Assembly: GCF_050624435.1 (NCBI RefSeq)
Contig: NC_134535.1
Coordinates: 124,173,731-124,237,730 of the forward strand
DNA from: Tenrec ecaudatus
Lineage: Eukaryota > Chordata > Mammalia > Afrosoricida > Tenrecidae
Reading direction: 5' to 3'
Length of the DNA: 64,000 nt
A model generated the notes under the pieces. That model had not been told where the DNA came from. It did not search any database and worked only from the letters and a program-made list of their open reading frames with translations. A program made the translations under genes and the position numbers. Positions 25,401 to 38,400 of the stretch are shown here, in pieces (the first letter of the stretch is position 1; each line of letters opens with the position of its first letter).

Positions 25401-28400
25401 AGAAGATCTTAAAAAAATAACATTTGTCAAGGAGTGAGAAGGATGGGATTTAGAGTAGAGGGGCAACAGGAAAGGGGAGAATTTTAGCGTTTGACTTCAG
25501 GAAAGCCTCCCTCGCTGGGAAGCTGGGCCCTCCTCGGTGCTTACCTCCAGAGAAATGTCTGTCCCATTCCAACGGGCTGTGTCCAGCTTGAAGTGAGCCA
25601 GGCCCTGGTTGTCCGTAACGAGGGTGTGGTTGATGGTTTCATTGATGCCATAAATCACCAGAAACACGGAATGCTTCCTGAGGAGGGTGCCGTCAGCATC
25701 CCTAACTCTTATCTGGCAGAGGCGGGTAGGGGAGGAAAAAGGTCTTTAGAGCAGGAGAGGTAGATATGGAGTAGGCACAAGTATGATGGGGTAAAGTGGG
25801 TGAAACTCTTAAGAATGCATTTCAGGAAAGATAAGTGACATTGAAAGGTGAGAAATTAGGAAAACACACCCGGCAGAAGTCCCTTAGCATGGAGCAGGGG
25901 TAGATTTGTCACACTGCTCATGTCACGCAGTCTGTGGGGCCTCCCCTCGCATGGGCACTTTCCAAAGCTCTGTCCATTCTTTTGACTCTCTCTCTTCAAA
26001 AAGGAGTCCTCCGGACTCTAGGAGATATCTGGATCTACTCTAACTCTAGAGAACAGATGACTAGAGAGTAATGTAGCATATATATATATATATCCATAAT
26101 ATTCTTCTATTATATATGTATAATATTTGATTAGATAATTGTCAAATGGGGGGAGGCGGAGGGAGAAAATTCTAAAATCTTTAAAGTAAATGCTTAGCAC
26201 TTTTACTGACCTAGCCTGTCGAAACCATCCTGTGCAATCAGCTCCTCTACAGGCTGCATCGCTTTCAGATTCACAAACTGCATAGACTAATGTGAGTGCG
26301 AACACGAATTACCTCACGACCAGTCAGCAACATTCAGCCATGAAAACACAGGTATTCTTGTGACAGGTCAGCTTACGAAGCTATAAATGGCTTTCTGGCC
26401 AAAATGTTTGATAATAACCTTGCTTAGATTCGGGAGCCCAGACTAGCTCTCTTCAGAACCTGTAAACCAAACACCAAACCTGTTGCCAGTGACTCAACTC
26501 AAACTCATGGTGATGCTGTAAGGTCAGGTCAGAACTGCCCCGTAGGCTCTGATCTTCACAGAAGGGCAGGGCAGAACTGTTCCCAAGGCTCTGATCTTTA
26601 CAGAATTAGGCTGTCACATCTGTTGCCCTTTGATGTTTTGGGAAGGTTTGAGCCACTGGCATTGAGTTCGCAGCCAAATGTTTAACAACTGGGGGAGCAG
26701 AGCTTCCTCCATTCAAAGCCCTTACAGCTCCAAGTTCAAAGATTTGGTCATTAGAAGATGAACTCCTGGCACTAGGAAGGGCACAGAATCAAGAGAGTAT
26801 ACTCTGGATGCAAGCTGCTGGCTTTGACCACAGTTACCAGTTATAAGCTGGGAAAATCACGTCTCCTCTCTATGGCTCAGACTCTGCCTCCTCTGTAAAA
26901 TTGGCCAACAATCGTGCTTGCCTTACAGAGCTTTTGTAAAGGTGAAATAAGTGCACATATACAGAACACTTAGGAAAAAAACCTGGCAATAAACAAGCTC
27001 TTAGGATCCAGAGACAGGAAGAAGGTCCCAAAGTAAGTGGCTCAGCATTTTTTAATGTGTAGAGGCGCGTTTCAACACACCTTGCCGCTGAAGGGGAAGT
27101 TGGGATAATAAAAAGTATTGGTGTCTTCAAAGGTCATCGATCCTATCTGAGATGAAATCCAGATTTCCTGTGTGCTATTGGCTTCCACACCTGTGAAGGA
27201 AAACCAAATGAATGATGATCTAGACATAGCTTCATATCTTCATCTGCACATTTAAGGTAAACTCCCTGGGAGGCTGGCGCCTCTGCAGCGACGAAAATGG
27301 AATATATTTTGGGCTAACGAAGCAGACCAATGTCTCCTCCCCAAACTGTGAGGGAAGCAGGCAGTGAGTGGGTGGCAGAGTCCAAGTTGGCATTTGCCCT
27401 TGACTGTAAACTAGAAACAGGTCACTCTCACACACTCAGGTGTCCTCTGAGTAAGTCTGTCCCCCAAACAGCTTCTATCTCTTTTCTTTCTTTTTTTTTA
27501 AATAAAATATTTTATTGGGGGTTCTTACAGCTTCTTATGACAATCCATGCATCAATTGTATCAAGCACATTTAAACATATGCTGCCATCATCATTTTCAA
27601 AACATTTTCTTTCTGCTGGAAACCTTGGCATCAGCTCCTCTTTTTTTTTTTTTTTGCTCCCTCCCACCCTCATGACCCCTTGGTAAATTATAAATTATTA
27701 TTTTCAAATCTTACACCATCTGCTGTTTCTGTTGTTCATCCCCCTCGGGGGTAGGGGGTTATATGTCAATCATTGCAATAGGTTGCCTCTTTCTCCCTGC
27801 TCTCCCCCCACTTTCCCCCACCCTCATGATATTGCTGTTCCTCAGGGGCTTATCTGTCCTGGATTCTGTGTGTCAAGAACTCTTATCAATACCAGTGTAC
27901 ATGCTCTCTGGTCTAGCTGGATTTGTAAAGTAGAACTGGGGTCATGGTCATGGGGGTGGGTGGGGAGGAAGCATTAAAGAACTAGACTCTAGTTACTAGA
28001 GTAATGTTGTATGTTTCATCGGTGCCATACTGCACCGACTGGCTAGTCCTTCTGTTTCTTTTGGTAATGAATTAAAGAGTGCCCAACTTACCTGTCCCTT
28101 CCTCCACTACAGTCGCCACGATATTGATGCTATGGCTGTACGCGTAGCCAGTGAGGTTGAAGGTGGACATGTCCACAGAGGCTGAGAAGCATCCTGCTTT
28201 GTCAGTCTGGAGAAGCAATCAGAGAGAAAGATGCATGACTTTATTTCCACCTCGTGATAGACCTCAGAAGGAAATACTGGCTTTTTTCCTTATCTTTAAA
28301 ATGAAAATAACTCTCATATCCTAAACAGAGGCGCACCCAAATCCATACTGACCCATTGCTAAGGGATCAATCCTGACTCATGGCAACCCCCTGAGGTTTT

Positions 28401-31400
28401 CTGCATTATAACCTTGATGAAAGGAGATCAGCTGGTCTTTTCCCCTCAGCTCTCCTAAGGTGGGTTTGAACCACCAACCTTTCGGTTCGTGGTTGAGTGT
28501 TAACAGTTTGCACTGCACAGTGTGACCTTGTGTACATTCCCAGAGACAGGCAAATGTTTTCATTGCATCCAGAAGCGACTGTGAGGCTGCAGGCTGTGTG
28601 ACAGGGAAGAGAACCCCCTGCAGAGCCAGGAAACTTGTTCATTCAGGTTAGTGTCTTGATTCCAAAACAAATCCTGGAAGATTCCGTCCGTTAAGGACGA
28701 GGAACTGCTATGCTCTTTGGCACAGGATCATAATCCCGAGAAACTCTCTGTTCCTCTCTGGGCCCGGCTTCCTCTGTAGGACATGTCATTCAGTTCCTTT
28801 GATCCCTCTCACACACTCACCTGCCCGGACAGTTTCTTGCATCTGTCCTGCAGCTGCTCCTCCTCCGGCCTGCGATACCAGTAGGTGTGTGCTTTCTGAC
28901 ATACGGAAACCTGCACTGCCCCTAGCATGGGCTTTCCATAGGTGTACCTAACTCAGAAAAGCAAAAGTTGAGAGATTCCGCTTGAGATCCAACCCTCCTT
29001 CCCTAACCTATCATTTTCCTCTCTTCCCTAAAACCCCAGCCTTTGAAAGTGCTCTGGCAACTCGACAGGCGGTCAGTTGTGGTTCCCTTCCCAGTCTTAT
29101 CCAGAGCCCTTGACGACTGCCAGGACACGATTACACAGTAAGCTCCATCCCAAGGGCAGGTACAGCACCCTTCTTTCTTCTGATACACTAAAACCCACGG
29201 TCATCTTGTCGATTCCAACTCACCCCAAACCTATGGGGTAAAGTCAAATTGCCCCGGAGAGTCTCCAAGACTATAAATCTCTACAGAAGCAGACAGCCTC
29301 ATCTCTTTCCCGAAGAGCTGTTGGTGGGTTCTAGTCACCGATCTTTTGGTTAGTAGCCACAGAAACACAACTACAACATGTGTCCATGGATAAGACATGA
29401 GTCCAAGCTACATAAAAGACCCCAAGTTTGAACCCCCACCCCTACAATCCCTCTTCCCATAACATTCCCCATCCATTCCTCAAAGCGGCTTTACTTTCCA
29501 CCAGCGTCAGAACTTCTGCTCTTACCGACAACAGATTTTAACCAAGAAAGATTCGTTCTCCACCGATAACTGCTTGGGTTCCACAACTTCCACCTCAACC
29601 TTAGGCAACACTGGAAAGAATGGACAGGGAAATGGGTGAAGCACAGGAGCACTTGACTCTTAGTAGATTCTGACTCATCATCAGCCTACACGACAGGGTA
29701 GAACTAGGCTCTGAGACGGTGACTCCTTTGGGGAAAAGGAAGCCTTATCTTTCGCCCATGGACTGGCCAGTGGTTTCAAACTGCTGACCTTGTGGTTAGC
29801 AGCCCAGTGGACAACCCACTTTGTCACAAGAGCTCCTTGGACAGTGAACAGAGGGATATAACAGTAGGGATAATTAAAACATATAGAATGTGATCAAGGT
29901 AGAATGCTGCTGAAATTATTAGCTCATTTACCCGTGATCTCCAAATTAATACGTCATCCTCCCCTTTGCTTTTGCTGATTTTGAGATAAGAACTCTGACC
30001 TGCTAGTTCCCCAACCTACCGTATTCCTCTACGCTGAAGGTGCCAAAAGTCTTGCCTTCAGCCACTGCTACAGTATAGGTGCCCTGCATCGCCTCTGAAG
30101 CCAGTTGGAAAGACAGGTCTACAATGCCCTGCTCGGGCACCACATCCAACCACTGTGCAATCCTGTTGTTATTTGGATCCTATTCAAGTAAAGAGAAACA
30201 GAACAGTGTGACAGCTGCTGATGCCTGCACCTGGCACCAGGTCACCAGGGGTTTTGCACAGCAAAGAGCAGGTAAAGGTGAAGGTGGCCATGGGCTTATG
30301 ACCCCATTAACTTGACGCCTAGAGTCTGTGTTCAAGAGAGCACTTCCCCATATTATTCATCATTTTCTTCATCACTGAATGAGATAAATTTCCTGTCGGG
30401 CCAACCCTCATTTGGGAGCCCATTGGTCCATGTGAGTTCAAATGATCGGACAAACTCCCCTAAAGTATTAACACCAGTGTCAGAAAGTAGGCTTTAAAGT
30501 GTTTATCCTTTTCTTTGTTTCTACTAAAAATAAAAAAAGAGAGCTGAAGGGAGTTATTGTAAAATACCTGAGAAATGACTTGAGAGGGTATTTGCCCTTT
30601 CAACTCCTTACCTTCTAAGTAAAACTCATTCCCTCCCTCCCTGCCTCCCTCCCTCACACAAGCACTTGTCATGATTGCTGGAATTGGACACGTATTGCCT
30701 AAGGTTATGAGCAATGCAGAGCCGAGACCGGCTCAGTTGGCACGCCATAGAGGCATGATGATGACAGGAGCCAAAGGGGGCGTGATTGCAGCAGAGAGGG
30801 GCGTCTCTCTCTACAGAGCGTTAGGTCTGGGAGTACAGGATGGCAGAAGCAAAGAGCAGACACAGCTTTGCTGGGGCTGTGAATTCCCGGGTCTGGGCTG
30901 AGATCTGAGAGTCATTGCTGGCTTTAAGGCTTAAGAGTAGGCTCTCATTGCTCCTTGTGTACAACCAACAGAGAAGAAAAAGAAATATCGACTTACCTGC
31001 AGTTCCACCAAGGAGTACTGCAAAGGAAACCAGATAAGGTGGGTTAAAGTGGGATAAGCAAATAAGGACAAGCTGCTTGAAGGCAACAGGTCTATTTTTC
31101 CTAATTCTATTGCCCTCCTCTTCATAAATGACACGTTTCTGCCAAGAGAGTGCACAACCCATCTGCCCTGGTAAGGGACACCATGGACGCTTATTAGGTG
31201 GGCAACGTAGAAGAAGAGATGTCCTCAAAAGAATGGCCAAAAGATCTGAAGAAAGGGAGCTCTAGATAAGTCTTCGATGAAACAGATCCTCCACCGCACC
31301 CCGCACCCCCCCCGAAGAAAGCATACCTCCCAGGAGCTCGCCAATGTTTAAATCCTTTCTTGGAAATCAACCAGCTTCTGATTTCTTCTACGGTTACCTG

Positions 31401-34400
31401 AAGGCCATTTAGCCAGAGCCAACTCAAACTTTGCAAAACAATTCTTAAAATAATTTACTTCTTGCACAAAAGGGTTCAATCAAAGGAACATGGATCATTC
31501 CCCCAAGAAAAGGGATGCTAAATTGGAGGGGTCAAGTCATAGTGCTAGGGTTAGAGTATCACGCCGAAGGTACTTGCCAATTTGAAAAGAAAAGGATATG
31601 CCTTTTGAAAGAAGAGATCTGGCTGAGGCTATCCTACCAGACTCAGCCAAACACCTGAGAGATGGGTAATTTGATGGAAAACTGGAGAGGATAATGTGAG
31701 ATTTTCCTTTCTAGTTTCTTCCTTTGAAAACTCATAATCACTAAGAGCATTATGTGCTGATGGGTTACACTCTAAGGTTGGCAGTGTTACCTAAGAAAAC
31801 ATTTTGCCAAAAAAGTTTAGAGTAAAACTAAGTAAGAATTCAGATGTGACTTCCAGAGGCTAGAGGGACGAGTTAAACATGGTAAGAACATAGGCAGGCA
31901 AATCCAGAATAGTCTATATAACAATTACGCATCTTCAAAATTCAATGTCACACATAGCCCTACTCAATACTCATTCTCATGGAAAAATCACTGAAAATAC
32001 AGGTGCTATAGCAAAGGGTATTGAAGAATCAGATGGTGCCCAGCTATCAGAAAAAGCTAATACCTGGGGTCTCAAAGACTTATCTTAAAAAAACAACCAT
32101 CTAAGTGAGCCATCAATAAGTCCACATGGAAGAAATAGATCAGCTTGTGTGATCCAAGGACTATAAATAATAAGATACAAAATCCAGAGGAGGGAACAAA
32201 TATCAGAGCTTAAATTCTAAACACCCAGTTTTCAGAAGTCTATGGATGACAGTGGAAGCCCAAAATATATTTGCTGGGTCTCACAAGGATTGAGCCACTG
32301 ATCATGATCCAGAAACAAGAATAGCCCTGCTAACAGATAGAGAGCACTGTAAACTCTATTATGGCAGATGTCGTCAGGTTAAAATGCAACACCTTATCAT
32401 TTGATCTCCCTTTTGACCCATTTAAATTTGTTCCAGTTTTTAATATTTTATGCTTTCTTTTCAGTTGAGGTTTTTCTCCATTTTATTTTGCATTGCTGTT
32501 GTTTTTTTGTCTCTTGATTTTATTTTGTGTGTTTTTTCTGTATATGAAACTCAGGATATCTATATCCAGGTAATATAAAGACTAATTACCTAGGGACATG
32601 GCAGAGGAGGTTGGAGGCAATGGGAGGCTAAGAACAATATAAGAAAGAAGAAAATGTTCTAAAATGGATTGTGTGGTGATTGTACAACTCTTCTGAATAT
32701 GATTGAACTACGGAGTTATATGACACGTGCATTATATGCCAATAAAAATTTTTAAGTCAATGTCATATTTCAGAATGAATATATTCTACATGTCAATTGG
32801 TCTGATAGCTACCTTCAGCTACATTCTTCAAAATGTCAATATAATGGGGATGGGGAGAATGATTATTTTCAATTATAAGAAATTAAAAGAGAAAATACAT
32901 TTCATGAACTTAGTTGGATATATCTTTGATAGGGAGAAAAATACTCCAAAAATCATTTAGAAAAGTCTGATAACTTCAACCCGGTACTCCAAGATGTGAA
33001 TGCAACATACTGGAATGAAGCAGGGAGCCAGTAGAGAGGTCTGAGGGGCCGGGCCCAATCCCAACTAGGTGGACAGCCACCCCTCCCCAGAAGAATTTAC
33101 TTCAGAGGACAACCCTGAAGCTGCATCTCAAGGAGAGGGACATGTCTGATCAGAGCACATGGGAGCAAATGAAGGGGGAGGAAGAGAGAGTGGAGCACAT
33201 CCTGGCCCACCACGCCTGGAGGACGATATCCCTCCCAGAGCAGCCAATCCACAGAAAAGACCATATGGCTGACTCTACTATGAGACAACATCTCTCACTG
33301 ACCCATAGCCCTATAGGGAACAACACTGGAGACACAGTGTGGGAATTGTGCCCGATCTGACCTCACCACACCGAGAAAAACACTAAGGGAGTGAAACAGA
33401 ACAGCAAGGGGAGCAGAGCAAGGAAGTCCCAAAGGAGTACCAAAAATAGATTTTAGGGCTAGGGCATGGTACCCCATCAGACTCGACTGGAAAACACCCC
33501 TAAAGGTCAACAAATAGACCTTGAACTATCTACAGGCTTTTTTCTTTTCTTTTTTTTAGGGGAGAGCGTGAACGCAGTCCCCCACTACCACAAATTATGC
33601 AGTCGAGTTTCCCACATTTGGGGAAATCGCAGGGGTCAGCACATCCTGAGTGCAATGGATAAGCCTCGCCCTGGGAAAACCACCTTCGTGATCATGGTAT
33701 TTCCCCTGCCAGGTAAGTATTCTTTTTTTTATTTTGTCATTGGTTTTTGTTGTTGTTATTGTTTTGTTTTCTCTTGTTGCTTTGTTTTTCTATGTCTTGT
33801 TTTTTGTGCATATTATTATCTCTGCAGGTCCATCTAGATAAGTTAGGCTGGATAAACAATATGGAGGAGAAAACAACCGGACTGATGGTTCCTGAGGGAC
33901 ATGGAATAGGGGTGGGGTGGGGGAAAGGAAGTGGTGTTAACAAAACCAGGGACAAGGGAACAACAACTGATCCAAAATTGGTGGTGAGGAGGGTATAAGA
34001 GGCCTGGTAGTGCTTGATCAAGGGTAATGTAACCGAGAGGAATTACTGAAACCCAAATGAAGGCTGAGCATGATAGTGAGACAAGAGGAAAGTGAAAGGA
34101 AATAGAGGAAAGAACCAGGAGGCAAAGGGCATTTACAGAGGTCTAAACACAGGCATGTATATATGTAAATATATTTATATATGAGGATGGGGAAATAGAT
34201 CTATGTGTATATATTTTTAGGTTTAGTATTAAGGAAGCAGATGGACATTGGGCCTCCATTCAAGTGGTCCCTCAATGCAAGAACAGTTTTTCCTATTAAA
34301 CTGGCATTCCATGATGTTCACCTTTCTGACATGATCACCGAAGACAAAGAAGGTGCATAAGCAAATGTGGTGAAGAAAGCTGATGGTGCCTGGCTATCAA

Positions 34401-35386
34401 AAGATATAGCGTCTGGTGTTTGAAGGTTTGAAGATCTACAAGCAGCCATCAAGCCCAGAAGCAACAAAGCCCACATGGAAGAAGCACACCAGCCTGTGTG
34501 ATCACAAGGTGTCGAAGGGATGAGATATCAGGTATCAAAGTACAAAAAATCATAACATTTTGAATGAGGGGGAGTGCAGATTGGGGACCCAAAGCCCATA
34601 AGTAGGCAACTGGACATCCTCTTTCAGAAGGATCACGGGGAGGAGTCGAGCCAGTCAGGGTGCAGTGTAGCAATGATGAAACATACAACTTTCCTCTAGT
34701 TCTTAAATGCTTCTCTCCGTACCCCCCACCTCCCCACACCTGCTACCCCCACTATCATGATGCCAGTTCTACCTTACAAATCTGGCTTGACCAGAGGATG
34801 TACACTGGTATAGATAGGAACTGGAAACAAGGAGTCCAGGATGGATGATCTCTTCAGGACCAGTGGTGAGAGTGGCAATACTAGGAGCGTGGAAGGAAGG
34901 TGGTAGAAAGGGGGAACCAATTACAAGGATCTACATATAACTCTCTCTCTGGAGGACAGACAACAGAAAAGTGGGTGAAGGGAGACATCGGACAGTGTAA
35001 CACATGACAAAATAATAATAATGTATAAATTATCAAGGGTTCATAAGGAAGGGGATGGAGGGGAGGGAGGGGAAAATGAGGGGCTGATACCAAGGGCTCA
35101 AGTGGAAAGCAAATGTTTTGAGAATGATGATGGCAAAAAATCTACAAATGTGCTTGACACAATGGATTGATTTATGGATTGTGGTAAGAGTAGTATGAGC
35201 CCCCAATAAAATGATTTTTTCAAAAGTCTGATAAGGTATTGGATATTAAATGACATGAAATAATTATTGTGAATTTTCTTAGGTGTAATAATATTGTGAT
35301 TACTTAAAATATTATTTTTAGAGATGCCTGCTGATGTACTTAGAAGTGAGTGAAGGATGGTCATTCAAACATGCTAGCCATTCATT

Positions 35387-35424
<38 letters not shown>

Positions 35425-38400
35425 CTGTGACCCTAAGGTCACTATGAGTTGGAATTGACTAGATGGCAGTGGTCTAGTTTAGTTTTTGCTTTGTTTGGCG
35501 ATGCAATGATTAAATACTGGGCTGCTAACTGCGAGATTGGTGCTCCGAACTCACCAGCCACCCGGAGGGTCTGCTTCTGCAAGGACTGCAGCCCTGGAAA
35601 TGGTGTGGAGCAGACCTACCCTGTCCCATAGGATTGCCGTGTGGCAGGATCAACTACATGGCACATTTTACTATGTTTTCACTTTGCTTTCAAATGACTT
35701 CAGGAAAGAGAGAGAGAAATTTAAATACGGAAAATCAAATAAATGTCAGATGTCAAGTTTTATGCTTGCAATTTCTAACAATGCAACCCAAAGGTGGGTG
35801 TGGAATGAAACGATTTCAAATAGGAAAATGGCACTTTCTACTAGACATTATCTAAGGTTTTTCCACAGCAGGGTGTAGCAACTAGTTCAGCAGAGTCATT
35901 TCAATTTCGGGCATTTTTAAGGACCCCCAGTGGAGTAGTGGTTACACAGTGGGCTGCTATCTGAAAGGTCAGCGGTTCCAAATCACCAGCTGCCCCATGA
36001 AAGACAGGGCTCTCTACTCCTGGAGTCAGATACCGTCTCAGAAACTCACAAGGGCAGCTCTACCCTTTCCTGCCCTATACAGTTGCTAGGAGTTGGTCCT
36101 GACGTGATGTCAGTGAATTTTGCTTTAGTTGTTTGGGGACTGAAACCATGTGCTCATAAATTCACAATCTATACCCCTCAGTGTCCATTCCTGAGGGTAA
36201 TTTCAAAGTTTCCACTGAATAGGGTGGCTAGAAAGAGAAATGGAGCAGAGCGGAAGCATCAGTTTTACAAGTGGAATGCAGTTACACCCACACATGCACA
36301 CATAGACCCTCACATGTGAGTTCCTGTCTGCGTACAGCTCTACCTAGGTAACCATCCATATCTATTTTAAGTTGTTATTATTGTCGTTGCAAAATCAGAG
36401 CACCTTTAAGTAATCTAGCATAATTTGAGCGGGGCGGGGGGGGGGGGGGCGGGGGGGGGCGGGAGGGGGGAGGGGGATATAACAGGGCAGTTCATCAAAT
36501 TAGCCTGTAGGGGGCAACAGAGCCTAACATAGGTATGGTTGTGGTCACGCTTCATAGCGTTTCCTCTAAGCAGCTCTGGAATTGATAGTTGACAAACCAG
36601 TCTTTGGGGAATGGATTCACTTCTGACTCAGGATGACCTCACGAGCTCCGTCTGGCTTTCAGAGTTGATTTTGCAGAGGTTAACTGCCAGGTGGTTCTGC
36701 TAAGGCTCCTCTCCAAAAAACCAAACCCACTGCCACCAAGTCAGTCAATTGATGCTGACTCAGAACGACTGCCTGTGGGTTTCCAAGATGGTAAGTGTTG
36801 ATAGGAGTACAAAGCCCAGTCTTTCTCCAATGGAGCCGCAGGTGGGTTCGAACTCAGCCCAACATGCCACCAGGGCTCCTCTGGGTGTATTCGCATTTCC
36901 AGATAGCAGTCATTTGTTCCATTAAGAAATCACCTTCGGCTCCAGCGATGCTATCTATCCCCAGAGGTCTAATAGCAGCGCCCCATGTAGACAGATGCAC
37001 ACCCATGCTCACTGCAGCGCTCATCACAATAGCAAAAAAGACAGAAACCACCCAAGTGCCCATCATGGGATGGATGGACAAATAAATCATAGTGCATACA
37101 TGCATCACTATGCAACTATAAAGAATAATGGGTTCTCAGAATATATGATAACATGGATAAATCTAGTGGACACTGTGCTGAGTGAAATAAGTCCATTGCA
37201 AAAGGAAATGTTGCACGACTTCACTAAAAGAGCAAAACAGGTATATACTGAACAAGTAAGACTCTTTGATAGTTACCAGGGGTAGAGGAGGACGGAGGAG
37301 GAGCCACTTTCTAGCTAGTGCTATTAGGTGCTATCTCTTCGGTTCCCATCCACAGTGACCTTATGCACAAGAGAATGAAACACTGCCTGGTCCCGTGCCA
37401 TCCTGTCAATTGTTTCAGCCACTGTGTCAGTTCATCTCACTGAGGGCCTTCCTCTTTTTCACTGCCCCTTTATTTCACTCTTCCAAGGAGCCTTGGTGGT
37501 ATAGTAGATGTGCATTGGGCTGTGGTCTGCATGGTTGGCAGTTCGAAACCACCAGCAGCTCCTCAGAAGAAAGACTGGATTTTCAACTCCCATAAACAGT
37601 TACAGTCTCTGAAATCCACTGGGGATTGCTATGAGTCAGAATTGACTTGATGGCAGTCAGTTTGGTTTGGTTTACTTTACCACATATGATGTCCTTGTCC
37701 AGGGACTGGTCTCTCCTGGCAGCATGTCCAAAATATGTAAGACAATGTCTCCTCATCCTTGCTTCTCAGGAGGACTCTGGCCATACTTCTAGCAAGACAG
37801 ATTTGTTTGCCCTTTTGGCAGTCCACAGTAATCTCAATATTCCACACCAGCACCACAATTCAAACTCATGTATCCTTTTTTGGTTTTCCTTATTAAATGT
37901 ACAACTTTCACATGCATATGAGGCAACTAAAAATACCATGGCCTGGGCCAGGTGCACCTTATTCGTCAAAATAATCTTCCTGCTTTTCAACATTTCAAAG
38001 AGGTCTAACCCAGTGCCATGCATCATTTGATCTCTCGACGGCAGCTTCCATGAGCATTGACTCTATATCTAAGCAAGAAAAAATCCTTAACAACACCAAT
38101 TTTCTCTATTTATAATGTTAACTAGTGGTCCAGTTTTGAGGAATTGAGTCTTCTTTACATTAAGTTGTCATCCCTACTGAAGGCTGCAATCCTTGATATT
38201 CATCAGCAAGTGCTCCTCACTTTCGGCAAACAAGGTTGTGTCATCTGCATGTTGCAGGTTGTTAATAAGCCTGCATCCAATCCTGATGCCCTATTTCTCT
38301 TCGTAGAATCTAGCTTCATTGATTATTTGCTTAGCATAGTTTAAATAAGGATGGTGAGCGGATCCAACTGTGAAGCACACCTTTCATGATTTTAAAGCTT

